Of a DNA stretch of 64,000 nt, positions 24,532 through 33,745 are shown in pieces. Within the stretch, counting starts at the first letter, position 1. Each line of letters opens with the position of its first letter. The position numbers were made by a program, and so were the translations under genes. Origin of the DNA: Plantactinospora sp. BC1 (GTDB taxonomy: Bacteria > Actinomycetota > Actinomycetes > Mycobacteriales > Micromonosporaceae); the NCBI RefSeq assembly GCF_003030345.1, contig NZ_CP028158.1, positions 620,001-684,000 on the forward strand, read 5' to 3'. Below the pieces are notes generated by a model, which searched no databases, was not told where the DNA came from, and was given only the letters and a program-made list of their open reading frames with translations.

Positions 24532-25668
24532 ATGTTCGGACAGATCACCACCACACCACCGGCCGAGCGGGGGCTGGAGGACCTGGACGCGGCCGCTCTG
24601 GCGTACGCGGCGCGGATCGCCGGCCTGCCGCCGGAACGCCGGCAGGAGGCCCGGGACGACCTCGTCCGGTTCGCCCTGCCGTTCGCCGGCAGGTTGGCCC
24701 GGCGCTACCGGGGCCGGGGTGAACCACTGGAGGACCTGGAACAGGTGGCGCGGTTGGGCCTGGTGAACGCGGTCGACCGGTACGACCCGGAACGGGGCTC
24801 GTTCACCGCGTACGCCGCGATCACCATCGTCGGCGAGATCAAACGGCACTTCCGGGACCGGACCTGGGGTGTGCACGTACCCCGGCGGCTGCGCGACCTG
24901 ATCCTGGAGGTCGGCCAGGCGACGGCGGCGCTGACCAGCGAGCTGTCCCGGGCGCCGAGCGTGGCCGAGTTGGCCGCCCGGCTGGAGACGCCGGAGGAGG
25001 AGATCCTCGCGGCGCTGGAGTCGGCGGCCGGCTACAGTCCGGCCTCGCTGAACGCCCCGGTCGGCGGGGAGAGTTCGGCGGAGTTCGGCGACCTCGTCGG
25101 CGAGTCCGACACCGACCTCGAGTCGGTCGACGACCGGGTGACGGTCAGCGGGCTGCTCGGCCGGCTGCCCTGGCGGGAGCGGCGGATCCTGGCGATGCGC
25201 TTCTACGGCAACCAGACCCAGGCCGAGATCGCCGCCCGGTTCGGCATCTCGCAGATGCACGTCTCCCGGCTGCTCTCCCGGGCGCTCACCTGGCTGCGGC
25301 AGGCGATGCTCGCCGACTCGCCGGCCCCGTGGCAGGCCGGCGGGGCCGAGGCGGGTGGCGCGCCGGCCCGGCTCGAGGTGCGCCAGGCGGGGGAGCGGGT
25401 GGTGGTCGAGGTGACCGGGGAGATCGACCGGGAGACCGCGGAGCAGTTGCGCCAGGCGGTGGTCGAGGCGGTCGCCGACGGGCATCCGACGGAAGTGGCG
25501 ATCGACCTGACCGACGTGGCGAAGCTGGACGGGCCGGCGCTGGCCGCCCTGGTCGCCGGCCGGGACGCCGCACATCGGGCCGGGGTCCGGTGGCGGCTGG
25601 CTCGGGCGCAACCGGTGGTGCAGCATTCGCTCAGCGCCGCCGGCCTGGTCGCGTTGCCGGCGGACTGA
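24532..25668 (+). CDS. SigB/SigF-type RNA polymerase sigma factor fused to a STAS domain
   Basis: 378 residues. Residues 1-265 form a SigB/F/G-family sigma factor: region 2 (LVNAVDRYDPERGSFTAYAAITIVGEIKRHFRD), region 3, region 4 (QAEIAARFGISQMHVSRLLSRAL). A linker leads to a C-terminal STAS fold (residues 280-378; EVTGEIDRETAEQLRQAV, VAIDLTDVAKLDGPALAALV). In anti-anti-sigma STAS proteins the residue after the conserved Asp is the phosphorylated Ser; here it is Gly (LDGPAL), so this domain is probably not switched by kinase phosphorylation. The fusion suggests that the sigma factor carries its own partner-binding module. GAGGGAGG precedes the ATG. Confidence 0.88.
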   Translation: MFGQITTTPPAERGLEDLDAAALAYAARIAGLPPERRQEARDDLVRFALPFAGRLARRYRGRGEPLEDLEQVARLGLVNAVDRYDPERGSFTAYAAITIVGEIKRHFRDRTWGVHVPRRLRDLILEVGQATAALTSELSRAPSVAELAARLETPEEEILAALESAAGYSPASLNAPVGGESSAEFGDLVGESDTDLESVDDRVTVSGLLGRLPWRERRILAMRFYGNQTQAEIAARFGISQMHVSRLLSRALTWLRQAMLADSPAPWQAGGAEAGGAPARLEVRQAGERVVVEVTGEIDRETAEQLRQAVVEAVADGHPTEVAIDLTDVAKLDGPALAALVAGRDAAHRAGVRWRLARAQPVVQHSLSAAGLVALPAD

Positions 25669-25704
25669 CCGACATCCCGGTACCTGCCGGTGCGCCGCGC
25701 GTCG

Positions 25705-27756
25705 TCATCGGCCCTCCTCCTCTTCCGGCCGGTCGTCGCCGGTCCGCCGGCCGGTCCGCCACCGAGGGCTCTCCGGGCCACCCCGGGCGGTGTCGTCGAC
25801 GTTCTCGTCGGGCTCGCTCGGCTCGAACGCCGGCCGGCGTACCTCGTGCGGCTCCGGTACCTCGATCGGCCGGGCACCGGAGTCGGCCGGCGGGTGGTGC
25901 GCGACGGCGGCGTCCGCGCCGTGCGCCCCCTCCGGGGCCGGGACCTCGCCCTCGGGGTGCGGCGTCTCGTGCCGCAGCTCGTCGCGGGCCCCCTGGGGTG
26001 GTCGGGTGGACCGCTGCGGCAGGTCCCGGCCGAGGTCGGCGACGAGCGGGCCGTACTTCGCGTCGAAGGCGGGCCGCTCCGACCGGATCCTGGGCATCCG
26101 GTCGAAGTTGCGCAGCGGCGGCGGGGAGGTGGTCGCCCACTCCAGGGAGTTGCCGAAGCCCCAGGGGTCGTCGACCGCCACCATCCGGCCGAACCGCCAC
26201 GACTTCCAGACGTTGTAGAGGAAGAAGAGCGTGGAGAAGCCGAGTACGAAGGAGCTGATCGTGGAGAAGGTGTTCAGCGCGGTGAAGCCGTCGGTCGGCA
26301 GGTAGTCGGCGTACCGGCGGGGCATCCCCTCGTTGCCCAGCCAGTGGTGCACCAGGAAGGTGCCGTGGAAGCCGAGGAACATGGTCCAGAAGTGGGCCCG
26401 GCCGAGGCGCTCGTCGAGGAGCCGGCCGGTCATCTTCGGGAACCAGAAGTAGACCCCGGCGAAGGCGGCGAAGACGATGGTGCCGAAGAGTACGTAGTGG
26501 AAGTGCGCCACCACGAAATAGGTGTCGTGGGTGTGGAAGTCCACCGGCGGGCTGGCCAGCAGCACCCCGGTCAACCCGCCGAAGAGGAAGGTGACCAGGA
26601 ACCCGATCGAGAAGAGCATCGGCGTCTCGAAGGTGAGCTGCCCCTTCCACATCGTGCCGATCCAGTTGAAGAACTTCACCCCGGTCGGTACGGCGATCAG
26701 ATAGCTCAGCCAGCTGAAGAACGGCAGCAGTACCTGGCCGGTGCCGAACATGTGGTGTGCCCAGACGGTCATCGACAGGATCGTGATCGCGATGGTGGCG
26801 GCGACCAGCCCCTTGTAGCCGAAGATCGGCTTGCGGGCGAAGACCGGGATGACCTCGGTGATGATGCCGAAGAACGGCAGCGCCACGATGTAGACCTCGG
26901 GATGGCCGAAGAACCAGAAGAGGTGCTGCCAGAGCAGCGGGCCGCCGTTGATCGGGTCGTAGACGTGCGCGCCGATCCGGCGGTCGGCGTAGAGCGCGAG
27001 CAGCGCGGCGGCGAGCAGCGGGAAGACGAGTACCACCAGCAGGGCGGTGAAGAGCATGTTCCAGGTGAAGATCGGCATCCGGAACATGGTCATCCCGGGC
27101 GCCCGCAGGGTCAGGATGGTGGTGATCAGGTTGACCGCGCCGAGGATGGTGCCGAGGCCGGAGAGGACCAGTCCGATCACCCACATGTCCGGGCCGATCC
27201 CCGGCGAGTGCTGGTCCCGGCTCAGCGGGGTGTACGCGGTCCAGCCGAAGTCCGCCGAGCCGTTCGGGGTGAGGAAGCCGGCCAGCACCAGCGAACCGCC
27301 GAGCAGGTAGAGCCAGTACGCCAGCGCGTTGAGCCGGGGGAACGACACGTCCGGGGCGCCGATCTGCAACGGTACGACGTAGTTGCCGAAGGCGAACGCC
27401 AGCGGGGTGGCGAAGAGCAGCAACATGATCGTGCCGTGCCCGGTGAAGAGCTGGTTGTACTGCTCGGGGGAGAGGAACTGCATTCCCGGCCGGCCCAGTT
27501 CGGCGCGCATCAGCATCGCCATCGCGCCGGCGATGACGAAGAAGCCGAACGCCGTGGTGAGGTAGAGCAGGCCGATCTGCTTGGCGTCGGTGGTGCCGAG
27601 CAGCCGGATCAGGGTGCTGCCCCGGATCGCCCTGCGGATCTGGCCCGGGTGGCCGCCGGACCGGGAGGGTGCCAGGACCAGCGGCCCGCGCTCCCGCCCC
27701 TGCTCCCGATCCTCCCCGCGCTCCCGCTCGGGTTCGGTGACCGCCCGCTTCGGCAT
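25705..27756 (-). CDS. ctaD: Cytochrome c oxidase subunit I
   Basis: 683 residues; the core of about 550 residues has 12 membrane helices. Haem and copper ligands are visible: GHGTIM (low-spin haem), HPEVY (CuB His with the D-channel Glu of the GHPEVY motif), VWAHHMF, and HFHYVLF. The D-channel entry Asp is in [12 protein letters not shown] roughly 110-residue Pro/Glu/His-rich tail follows the last helix, longer than in most actinobacterial CtaD proteins. No other cox gene lies nearby, so this is probably an extra copy. A SigB/F-type promoter lies 46 bases upstream. Confidence 0.93.
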   Translation of the reverse strand: MPKRAVTEPERERGEDREQGRERGPLVLAPSRSGGHPGQIRRAIRGSTLIRLLGTTDAKQIGLLYLTTAFGFFVIAGAMAMLMRAELGRPGMQFLSPEQYNQLFTGHGTIMLLLFATPLAFAFGNYVVPLQIGAPDVSFPRLNALAYWLYLLGGSLVLAGFLTPNGSADFGWTAYTPLSRDQHSPGIGPDMWVIGLVLSGLGTILGAVNLITTILTLRAPGMTMFRMPIFTWNMLFTALLVVLVFPLLAAALLALYADRRIGAHVYDPINGGPLLWQHLFWFFGHPEVYIVALPFFGIITEVIPVFARKPIFGYKGLVAATIAITILSMTVWAHHMFGTGQVLLPFFSWLSYLIAVPTGVKFFNWIGTMWKGQLTFETPMLFSIGFLVTFLFGGLTGVLLASPPVDFHTHDTYFVVAHFHYVLFGTIVFAAFAGVYFWFPKMTGRLLDERLGRAHFWTMFLGFHGTFLVHHWLGNEGMPRRYADYLPTDGFTALNTFSTISSFVLGFSTLFFLYNVWKSWRFGRMVAVDDPWGFGNSLEWATTSPPPLRNFDRMPRIRSERPAFDAKYGPLVADLGRDLPQRSTRPPQGARDELRHETPHPEGEVPAPEGAHGADAAVAHHPPADSGARPIEVPEPHEVRRPAFEPSEPDENVDDTARGGPESPRWRTGRRTGDDRPEEEEGR

Positions 27757-27801
27757 CCCCGGCTCACCTCGTAGCTGATCACGGCTAGGACGAGGGGCGG
27801 C

Positions 27802-27825
27802 TACCCGGTAAACCGACGGCGAAAC
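27802..27825 (-). promoter_or_regulatory. SigB/F-type promoter of ctaD
   Basis: On the minus strand GTTT (27825-27822) is followed after 15 bases by GGGTA (27806-27802). This exactly matches the GTTT-N15-GGGTA pattern of SigB/SigF-class promoters. Transcription would begin near 27795, about 40 bases before the ctaD ATG. The only SigB/F-class sigma gene in the window ends about 2 kb away. Confidence 0.65.
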
Positions 27826-27941
27826 CCGGCAGGCCGACCATTTCGCCTCGCTCTGCCTCTAACGGGTGAAAACCGACGAAGGCGGGCCGGGTCGGGCGTC
27901 GGGCCGCAGCGGTGCCCGGCCGTCAGGCGCGGACCGGCGAC

Positions 27942-27963
27942 GGATCAACCGAGGGATCAACCG
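27942..27963 (+). repeat. Short duplication spanning the GT4 stop codon
   Basis: GGATCAACCG occurs at 27942-27951 and at 27954-27963. The GT4 stop codon (minus strand, 27959-27957) lies in the second copy, so the first copy is its duplicate just downstream of the gene end. Confidence 0.6.
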
Positions 27964-29117
27964 GGTACGGGTCGACCGGTCGGGTGGCCGACCGGGCGTA
28001 CCCGGTCGTACAGCTCGACATAGCGTTGCGCCATCGTCGCCGGGGTGAACCTGCGGCTGGCCTCCCGGCGGCAGTCCCGCTCGTCCAGCCGGCCGACCTC
28101 CCGCACCAGGTCGGCGAGGCCCTCCTCGTCCTCGGCGAGCAGTCCGGTCCGGCCGTGCTCGATCAGCTCCGGCAGGCAGCCCCGGCCGATCGCCAGCACC
28201 GGGGTGCCGAGGGCCAGCGACTCGATCACCGCCGTCCCGCCGGGCTCCTCCCAGCAGAGCGGGAAGAGGCTGGCCCGGGCCGCCGCCACCAGCTCGTCCC
28301 GGGCGCCGCCGGCCACCATCCCCACCCAGCGCACCCGGTCGCCGTCCACCAGCGGGGCGACCTGCTCCCGCCAATACCGTACGTCCGGATTCTGGTCCGC
28401 CTCCGGCCCGGCGGCGGCCAGCTCCTCCGGACGCAGGTACGGCCCGACCGGTCCGGCCAGCACCAGGTCGAACCCGGCCTGGTGGGCCAGTCGGGCCCCC
28501 ACGTGCTGCCCCTTGCCCGGCGTGATCCGGCCGAGGATCACCAGGTGGTCGGACTTCTCCACCGGCGGCCGTCGGTCGGCCGCCACCGCCAGCGGGGTGG
28601 CCAGGTGCACGTGCCCGACCGCGTGGTCGCGCAGCGCCTGCGGGGCCCGGGCGAGCTGCGCCGCCGAAACCCCGTTCACCCGTACCCGGTCACCGCCGTC
28701 CAGATATCCGTAGAGGTCCGGATGCTTGCCGAGGTCCCAGTGCAGGGTGTGCAGCGCGGGCCCGCTCCCCGGACCCATCGCGGTCAGCACGGCCAGCCCG
28801 ACCGCCTCCACGTGGTCGTGCACCAGGTCGATGTCGTCCCGCTCGCGCAGGGCCCGGACCACCCCGTTCAGGTGCGCGTGCGAGATCCCGCAGACCTGGT
28901 TGTACGGCCGTTGCAGCGCCCCGAACTGGCCGTCCGGAAAGACCGACAGCAGTTCGTCGACCGGCAGCGTGGCGTCGGCGGTCGAGGCGAGCACCACCCG
29001 TACGCCGAGCCGGCGCAGCTCCGGCACCAGCGTGGCGACGACGTTCTCGATCCCGCCGTACCCGGGCGGCGGCACCGGGAGCCACGGGCCGGCGTTCATC
29101 AGCACGGTCAGGCCCAT
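27957..29117 (-). CDS. Glycosyltransferase family 4
   Basis: 386 residues with the two-Rossmann GT-B fold. The N-terminal PPPGYGGIENVVATLVPEL loop and the C-terminal EEPGGTAVIESLALGTPVLAIGRG segment (the E-x7-E donor-binding motif) are typical of retaining GT4 enzymes. A GGGGAGGA ribosome binding site fixes the ATG at 29117. Donor and acceptor are not evident. Its stop lies 49 bases behind GpgS on the same strand, so the two may act on the same compatible solute or polysaccharide; that is inference. Confidence 0.85.
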   Translation of the reverse strand: MGLTVLMNAGPWLPVPPPGYGGIENVVATLVPELRRLGVRVVLASTADATLPVDELLSVFPDGQFGALQRPYNQVCGISHAHLNGVVRALRERDDIDLVHDHVEAVGLAVLTAMGPGSGPALHTLHWDLGKHPDLYGYLDGGDRVRVNGVSAAQLARAPQALRDHAVGHVHLATPLAVAADRRPPVEKSDHLVILGRITPGKGQHVGARLAHQAGFDLVLAGPVGPYLRPEELAAAGPEADQNPDVRYWREQVAPLVDGDRVRWVGMVAGGARDELVAAARASLFPLCWEEPGGTAVIESLALGTPVLAIGRGCLPELIEHGRTGLLAEDEEGLADLVREVGRLDERDCRREASRRFTPATMAQRYVELYDRVRPVGHPTGRPVPG

Positions 29118-29133
29118 CCGTCCTCCCCGGCCG

Positions 29134-29169
29134 CACCGCCGTACCCGGTCACACCGCCGTACCCGGTCA
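29134..29169 (+). repeat. 18-base tandem duplication spanning the gpgS stop codon
   Basis: CACCGCCGTACCCGGTCA at 29134-29151 and again at 29152-29169. The gpgS stop codon (minus strand, 29169-29167) is at the end of the second unit; the first unit is its exact copy between the two genes. A partial third unit begins at 29170. Confidence 0.8.
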
Positions 29170-30189
29170 CACCGCCGCCCCCCGGGACGACGGCCGCAGT
29201 TCCACCAGCGGCGGGCGCTCCCGGACCGAGACGTCGCTGATCACGATCTCCCGATCGAGGTTGGGCAGCGCGCTGCTGCCGTCCCGGCGGAACTGCACCA
29301 GCAGGTTCCCCGGCGGCGCGCTCTCCTCGACCAGGCCCCGCCGGCAGAGCCGCTGCCACACGGTGTGCATGATCTGCCCGGACATCCGGCCGAGCGCCTC
29401 GGTGTCCTGGTGCCGGTGCAGGCGTTCGCCGAGGTCGACCTGGGCCAGGGCGTCCAGGCCGCACATCTCCAGCAGGTCGATCAGCATCGCCGTCTCGACG
29501 CCGTAACCGGAGACGAAGGGCACCCGTTCGAGTACGTCCCGACGGCCGGCGTACTCCCCGGCGAGCGGCTGGACGAAGCCGGCCAGTTCCGGCCAGAAGA
29601 GGTTGAACAGCGGTCGGGCCACCAGCTCGGTCACCCGGCCGCCGCCCTCCGCCTCGACGCCGCTGGTGCCGACCAGCGGGCGGTGGTAGAAGCCCTTGAC
29701 GAACGCGACCGACGGGTCGGTGAGCAGCGGGCCGAGCAGCCCGGTGACGAAGTGCGGCTGGAACTCCCGCAGGTCGGCGTCGACGAAGGCGACCAGGTCC
29801 CCGGTCGACGCGGCCAGCCCGGCCCAGAGGGCGTCCCCCTTGCCGTCCAGCCGGGGCAGCCCCCGGGTCATCTCGTCCTGGCTGACCACCCGGGCCCCGG
29901 CCGCCGCCGCCACGACGGCGGTCCGGTCGTTGGACCGGGAGTCGACCACCACGACCTCGTCGACGAGGTCGATCTGCTCGACCAGGCAGGCCCGGATCGC
30001 CGCCACGATCGCGCCGACGGTGGCCTCCTCGTCCCGGGCCGGGATCACCACACTGACCGTGCGGGTCCCCTTCAGGTATGCGAGCTGTCGCGGCGTCCAC
30101 TGGTCGGCCACCCCGGTACGGTGGGTGGACCACGCCTCCAGCGCCGGTGACACGGGTGTACGCGAGCGCCGCACGGCGACCTCCCCCAC
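29167..30189 (-). CDS. gpgS: Glucosyl-3-phosphoglycerate synthase
   Basis: 340 residues, close to the mycobacterial GpgS length. GT-A features are visible: VSVVIPARDEEATVG at residue 45, LDGKGDALWAGL, FVDADLREF (the DxD metal motif) and KGFYHRPL. It transfers glucose from an NDP-glucose donor to 3-phosphoglycerate, the first step to glucosylglycerate and, in mycobacteria, methylglucose lipopolysaccharides. It is divergent from secA2. Its stop lies in a tandem duplication in front of the GT4 gene. Start at 30189 is taken; the conserved region begins about 40 residues in. Confidence 0.88.
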   Translation of the reverse strand: MGEVAVRRSRTPVSPALEAWSTHRTGVADQWTPRQLAYLKGTRTVSVVIPARDEEATVGAIVAAIRACLVEQIDLVDEVVVVDSRSNDRTAVVAAAAGARVVSQDEMTRGLPRLDGKGDALWAGLAASTGDLVAFVDADLREFQPHFVTGLLGPLLTDPSVAFVKGFYHRPLVGTSGVEAEGGGRVTELVARPLFNLFWPELAGFVQPLAGEYAGRRDVLERVPFVSGYGVETAMLIDLLEMCGLDALAQVDLGERLHRHQDTEALGRMSGQIMHTVWQRLCRRGLVEESAPPGNLLVQFRRDGSSALPNLDREIVISDVSVRERPPLVELRPSSRGAAV

Positions 30190-30435
30190 TGCCTCGACCG
30201 GCGCCCGTCCAGGCCCCGGTGCAGCCCTCCAGCCTTCCCCGCCGGCCCCGGATCAACCGTCCCGGCACCCGCCCGACGGCACCCCGGGGACGGGTCGCCG
30301 GACGGCGCTCACAATCCGCCCATCCGGGCACACCCGGGCGGTACGGACATCCGGCCGCCGACCCGGCGGAGAGCGGACCCGGCACCGGCCGGGCGGGCCG
30401 CACTTTGCCGGAGAGTTCGCGTACCGTTGCCCGTC

Positions 30436-32730
30436 ATGGGTGTGTCGCAACGGTTGAAGACCAGGGTCCGGCGTTTCCTCCAGCGTCCGGGCACCACAGT
30501 TGATCTGGCGCCGCTGGAGAAGCTGCTGCCCACGATCGAGGCGCGGGAGGAGGACCTCACCGAGCTCAGCGACGAGGAACTCACCGAGGCCGCCGGTAGG
30601 GCCGAGGACTTCGTCGAGATCTGCGCGGTGGGCCGCGAGGCCGCCCGGCGCGGGCTCGACCAGCGGCCGTACGACGTCCAGCTGCTCGGCGCCATGTCGC
30701 TGCTGGCCGGCAAGGTCGCCGAGATGGCCACCGGTGAAGGCAAGACGCTGACCGCGACGATCGCCGCGTACGGGCACGTCCGGCGGGGCAACGGGCCGGT
30801 GCACGTGCTCACCGTCAACGACTACCTGGCCCGCCGGGACGCCGAGTGGATGGAGCCGGTCTACCGGCTGCTCGGGCTGAGCGTCGGCTGGGTGACCGAG
30901 GCGTCCACCCGGGAGGACCGCCAGGCGGCGTACGCCTGCGACGTCACCTACGTCTCGGTCAGCGAGGCCGGCTTCGACTTCCTCCGCGACCAGCTCGTCA
31001 CCGACATCGACGACCGGGTGCAGCCGCCGCTGACCACCGCGATCGTGGACGAGGCCGACTCCATCCTGATCGACGAGGCCCGGGTGCCGATGGTGCTGGC
31101 CGGCGCGGTGCCGGGCGAGCAGGACCCGGTGCACCAGGCCGCTGCGGTGGTCCGTGGGCTGCGGGCCGGGCGGCACTACACGGTCGCCGACGACGGCCGC
31201 AGCGTCGCCTTCACCGACGCCGGGCTGGCCGAGGTCGAGTCCCGGCTCGGCGGCGTCGACCTCTACGACGACGAGCACGTCGAGCAGCTCTCCGCGGTCA
31301 ACGTCGCGCTGCACGCGCACGCGCTGCTGCACCGGGACGTCGACTACATCGTCCGCAACGACGGGGTCGAGCTGATCGACGAGATGCGCGGCCGGGTCGC
31401 CCAGCGCCGCCGCTGGCCGGACGGGCTCCAGGCCGCCGTCGAGGCGAAGGAGGGGCTCGACGCCACCGCCGAGGGTGAGGTGCTCGGCACCATCACCGTG
31501 CAGGCATACGTCGCGCTCTACAAGACCGTCTGCGGGATGACCGCCACGGCGGTGCTGGTCGGCGACCAGTTGCGGGAGTTCTTCTCGCTGGAGGTCGCGG
31601 TGATCCCGCCGAACACCCCCTGCGTCCGGATCGACGACCCGGACCGGATCTACGCCACCCGGGGTGAGAAGGAAGAGGCGCTGATCCAGGAGATCCAGGA
31701 GCAGCACGAGACCGGCCGCCCGGTGCTGATCGGCACCCTGGACGTGCAGGAGTCGGAGCGGCTCGCCGAGGCGCTGCGCGAGGCCGGGGTGCCGTGCACG
31801 GTGCTGAACGCCAAGAACGACGCCGAGGAGGCGGCGATCATCGCCGAGGCCGGCAAGTACGGCGCGGTGACCGTCTCCACCCAGATGGCCGGCCGGGGTG
31901 TCGACATCCGGCTCGGCGGCAGCGACCAGGCCGACCGGGACCGGGTCGCCGAACTCGGCGGCCTCTTCGTGATCGGCAGTGGCCGGCACGACAGCCGGCG
32001 GGTCGACGACCAGCTCCGGGGGCGGGCCGGCCGGCAGGGCGACCCGGGCCGCTCGGTCTTCTTCGTCAGCCTTGAGGACAACCTCGTCGTCCGGCACGCC
32101 CCGGACGCGATCCCGCCGTCGCCGCGGATGAACGCCGACGGTCTGGTCACCGACGAGCAGGTCGACTTCGCCGTCGAGCACGCCCAGCGGATCGCCGAGG
32201 GCGTCAACCACGAGATCCACCGCAACACCTGGCGCTACAGCGTGGTGATCGAGCAGCAGCGCAAGGCGCTGGCCGAGCGCCGGGAGCGACTGCTCACCAC
32301 CGAGGTGGCGGCGCAGATGCTGACCGAGCGCTTCCCGGAGCGGGCCAAGGAGATGGACGAGGAACTCCTCTCCCGGGTCGGCCGGTCGATCGCGCTCTAC
32401 CACCTCGACCGGCTCTGGGCGCAGCACCTGGCCGAACTCTCCGAGGTGCGCGAGGGCGTACACCTGCGGGCGCTCGGCCGGCTCGATCCGCTCGACGAGT
32501 TCCACCGCTCGGCGGTGCCGGCGTTCAACGCGCTAGTACCGGAGATCGAGACCCGTACGGTGGAGACCTTCGAGGAGAACGAGTTCGACGACGACTGGCA
32601 GCCGGGCGAGGGTGAGCTGGCTCGACCCAGCGCCACCTGGACCTATCTGGTGCACGACAACCCGTTCGGCTCGGAACTCGACCGGCTGATCGCCGCCGTC
32701 GGTCGCCGGCTCAGCTCCAGCCCGCGCTGA
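30436..32730 (+). CDS. secA2: Accessory preprotein translocase ATPase SecA2
   Basis: 764 residues, shorter than housekeeping SecA (about 900) and lacking the C-terminal zinc-binding SecB tail. DEAD motor motifs are present: MATGEGKT (Walker A, about residue 100), VDEADSILIDEAR (Walker B), and MAGRGVDI with QLRGRAGRQGDPG of the second motor domain. Mycobacterial SecA2 exports a limited set of proteins and has this size. I chose ATG 30436 over TTG 30427. TACCGT at 30422-30427 could be a -10 element, making the transcript leaderless. A terminator closes the unit. Confidence 0.9.
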   Translation: MGVSQRLKTRVRRFLQRPGTTVDLAPLEKLLPTIEAREEDLTELSDEELTEAAGRAEDFVEICAVGREAARRGLDQRPYDVQLLGAMSLLAGKVAEMATGEGKTLTATIAAYGHVRRGNGPVHVLTVNDYLARRDAEWMEPVYRLLGLSVGWVTEASTREDRQAAYACDVTYVSVSEAGFDFLRDQLVTDIDDRVQPPLTTAIVDEADSILIDEARVPMVLAGAVPGEQDPVHQAAAVVRGLRAGRHYTVADDGRSVAFTDAGLAEVESRLGGVDLYDDEHVEQLSAVNVALHAHALLHRDVDYIVRNDGVELIDEMRGRVAQRRRWPDGLQAAVEAKEGLDATAEGEVLGTITVQAYVALYKTVCGMTATAVLVGDQLREFFSLEVAVIPPNTPCVRIDDPDRIYATRGEKEEALIQEIQEQHETGRPVLIGTLDVQESERLAEALREAGVPCTVLNAKNDAEEAAIIAEAGKYGAVTVSTQMAGRGVDIRLGGSDQADRDRVAELGGLFVIGSGRHDSRRVDDQLRGRAGRQGDPGRSVFFVSLEDNLVVRHAPDAIPPSPRMNADGLVTDEQVDFAVEHAQRIAEGVNHEIHRNTWRYSVVIEQQRKALAERRERLLTTEVAAQMLTERFPERAKEMDEELLSRVGRSIALYHLDRLWAQHLAELSEVREGVHLRALGRLDPLDEFHRSAVPAFNALVPEIETRTVETFEENEFDDDWQPGEGELARPSATWTYLVHDNPFGSELDRLIAAVGRRLSSSPR

Positions 32731-32740
32731 CCCGTCACCC

Positions 32741-32796
32741 ACCCGCAGATCCCGGGGTTGATCGTCGGAAGCCTGACGGCAACCCCGGGGCGGGTG
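32741..32796 (+). terminator. Terminator after secA2
   Basis: CCCGGGGTTG at 32751-32760 pairs with CAACCCCGGG at 32780-32789; ACCCG at 32741-32745 and CGGGT at 32791-32795 extend the stem beyond a bulge, and CGTC/GACG (32763-32766 with 32775-32778) pair inside the loop. The structure begins 11 bases behind the secA2 stop. Confidence 0.7.
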
Positions 32797-32822
32797 GGAT
32801 CGTTCTCTTCCTGGAACGGGTG

Positions 32823-32846
32823 GTTTGTCCACCCGGCGCTCGGGTA
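32823..32846 (+). promoter_or_regulatory. SigB/F-type promoter of the GAF-ANTAR gene
   Basis: GTTT at 32823-32826, 15 bases, GGGTA at 32842-32846. It has the same layout as the ctaD promoter. Predicted transcription start is near 32853, leaving a leader of about 115 bases that contains a 24-codon open frame. Confidence 0.65.
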
Positions 32847-32899
32847 GTAGCGCAGGTCCGTACCGGCGCGGGATCGGTGACGGCGGGGGAGAGGCGACC

Positions 32900-32974
32900 A
32901 TGAGACAGGCGACGGTGCGAACCGGACGTACCGCGGGGGGCGCGGTGGTGGCGGGGGTTCCGGAACGGTGCTGA
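32900..32974 (+). CDS. Possible 24-codon leader peptide upstream of the GAF-ANTAR gene
   Basis: ATG 32900 follows GGAGAGG with a good spacing and opens a frame of 24 codons (MRQATVRTGRTAGG...). Its TGA at 32972-32974 lies two bases after the GTG (32968-32970) of the ANTAR gene, so translation of the two would be coupled. The main gene itself has no clear ribosome binding site, which favours coupling. It may be a regulatory upstream frame with no protein function. Confidence 0.4.
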   Translation: MRQATVRTGRTAGGAVVAGVPERC

Positions 32975-33714
32975 GGCTGAGGACGACGACGGAGCCGTCG
33001 ACCGAAGCCCCGGGCGTGCTGGAGACCGCCGCCCTGCTCCGCGAAGTGACTGCCGGACTGATCGCGAGCGACGACTTCGACGCCGCGCTGGACCGGCTGG
33101 TACGTACCGTCCGGGACGCCATCCCAGCGGTGAGCTGGTGCGGCGTCACTGTGTTGCGGGCCGGAGCGCCCGCCTCGGTCGCGGCCTCGGAGCCCCGACT
33201 CGGCGACCTCGACGACGTCCGGCACGGCTCGGACGGTCCGGCGATGACGGCGATCCGCTCCCGGGAGATGGTCTGGTCGGCGGACCTGCGTACCGAGACC
33301 CGGTGGCGGCCGTGGACCGGCCGGGCGCTGGCGCTGGGCGTACGCGGGGTGCTCGCCGTACCGGTCGACGTCGACGAGCACGTGGTCGGGTCGATCAACC
33401 TGTACGCCCGCGAGCCCGGCGTGCTGACCGCCAGTCAACAGCTCACCGCGATGCTGCTCGCCGAACACGTCGGGTTGCTGCTCGGCGCGGTGCGGGACCG
33501 GTCCCGGCAGACCGAGCTCGCCGACGCGGCCGACGACACGCTCTCGGCCGGTCAGGTCATCGACCAGGCGGTGGGGGTTATCATGACCCAACGTGGCTGT
33601 CCGGCCACGGAGGCGCTACGGGTGTTGCGGTCCGCCTCGGCGGCGCTGGCCATTCCGTTGCGGGACGTGGCCGAGCGGCTGGTCACCTCGGTGGCCCGTC
33701 GTCGCGACAACTGA
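32968..33714 (+). CDS. GAF and ANTAR domain regulator
   Basis: 248 residues. Residues 20-165 form a GAF sensor domain (DFDAALDRLVRTVRDAIPAVSWCGVTVL). The C-terminal 55 residues are an ANTAR RNA-binding domain (VIDQAVGVIMTQRGCPATEALRVLRSASAAL with the conserved A-x-G-x-I/L-M signature). ANTAR proteins bind dual hairpins in nascent transcripts and prevent termination; GAF-linked ones are frequent in actinobacteria. Ligand and targets are unknown. The SigB/F-type promoter suggests stress-dependent expression. Confidence 0.85.
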   Translation: MLRLRTTTEPSTEAPGVLETAALLREVTAGLIASDDFDAALDRLVRTVRDAIPAVSWCGVTVLRAGAPASVAASEPRLGDLDDVRHGSDGPAMTAIRSREMVWSADLRTETRWRPWTGRALALGVRGVLAVPVDVDEHVVGSINLYAREPGVLTASQQLTAMLLAEHVGLLLGAVRDRSRQTELADAADDTLSAGQVIDQAVGVIMTQRGCPATEALRVLRSASAALAIPLRDVAERLVTSVARRRDN

Positions 33715-33745
33715 CCCTCCGCCGTGGTGCGCGCGATGCGGCGTC

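Noticed and set aside
25690-27774. Long plus-strand frame opposite ctaD
   Set aside because: Mirror frame of ctaD with no recognisable domain; ctaD residues are unmistakable.
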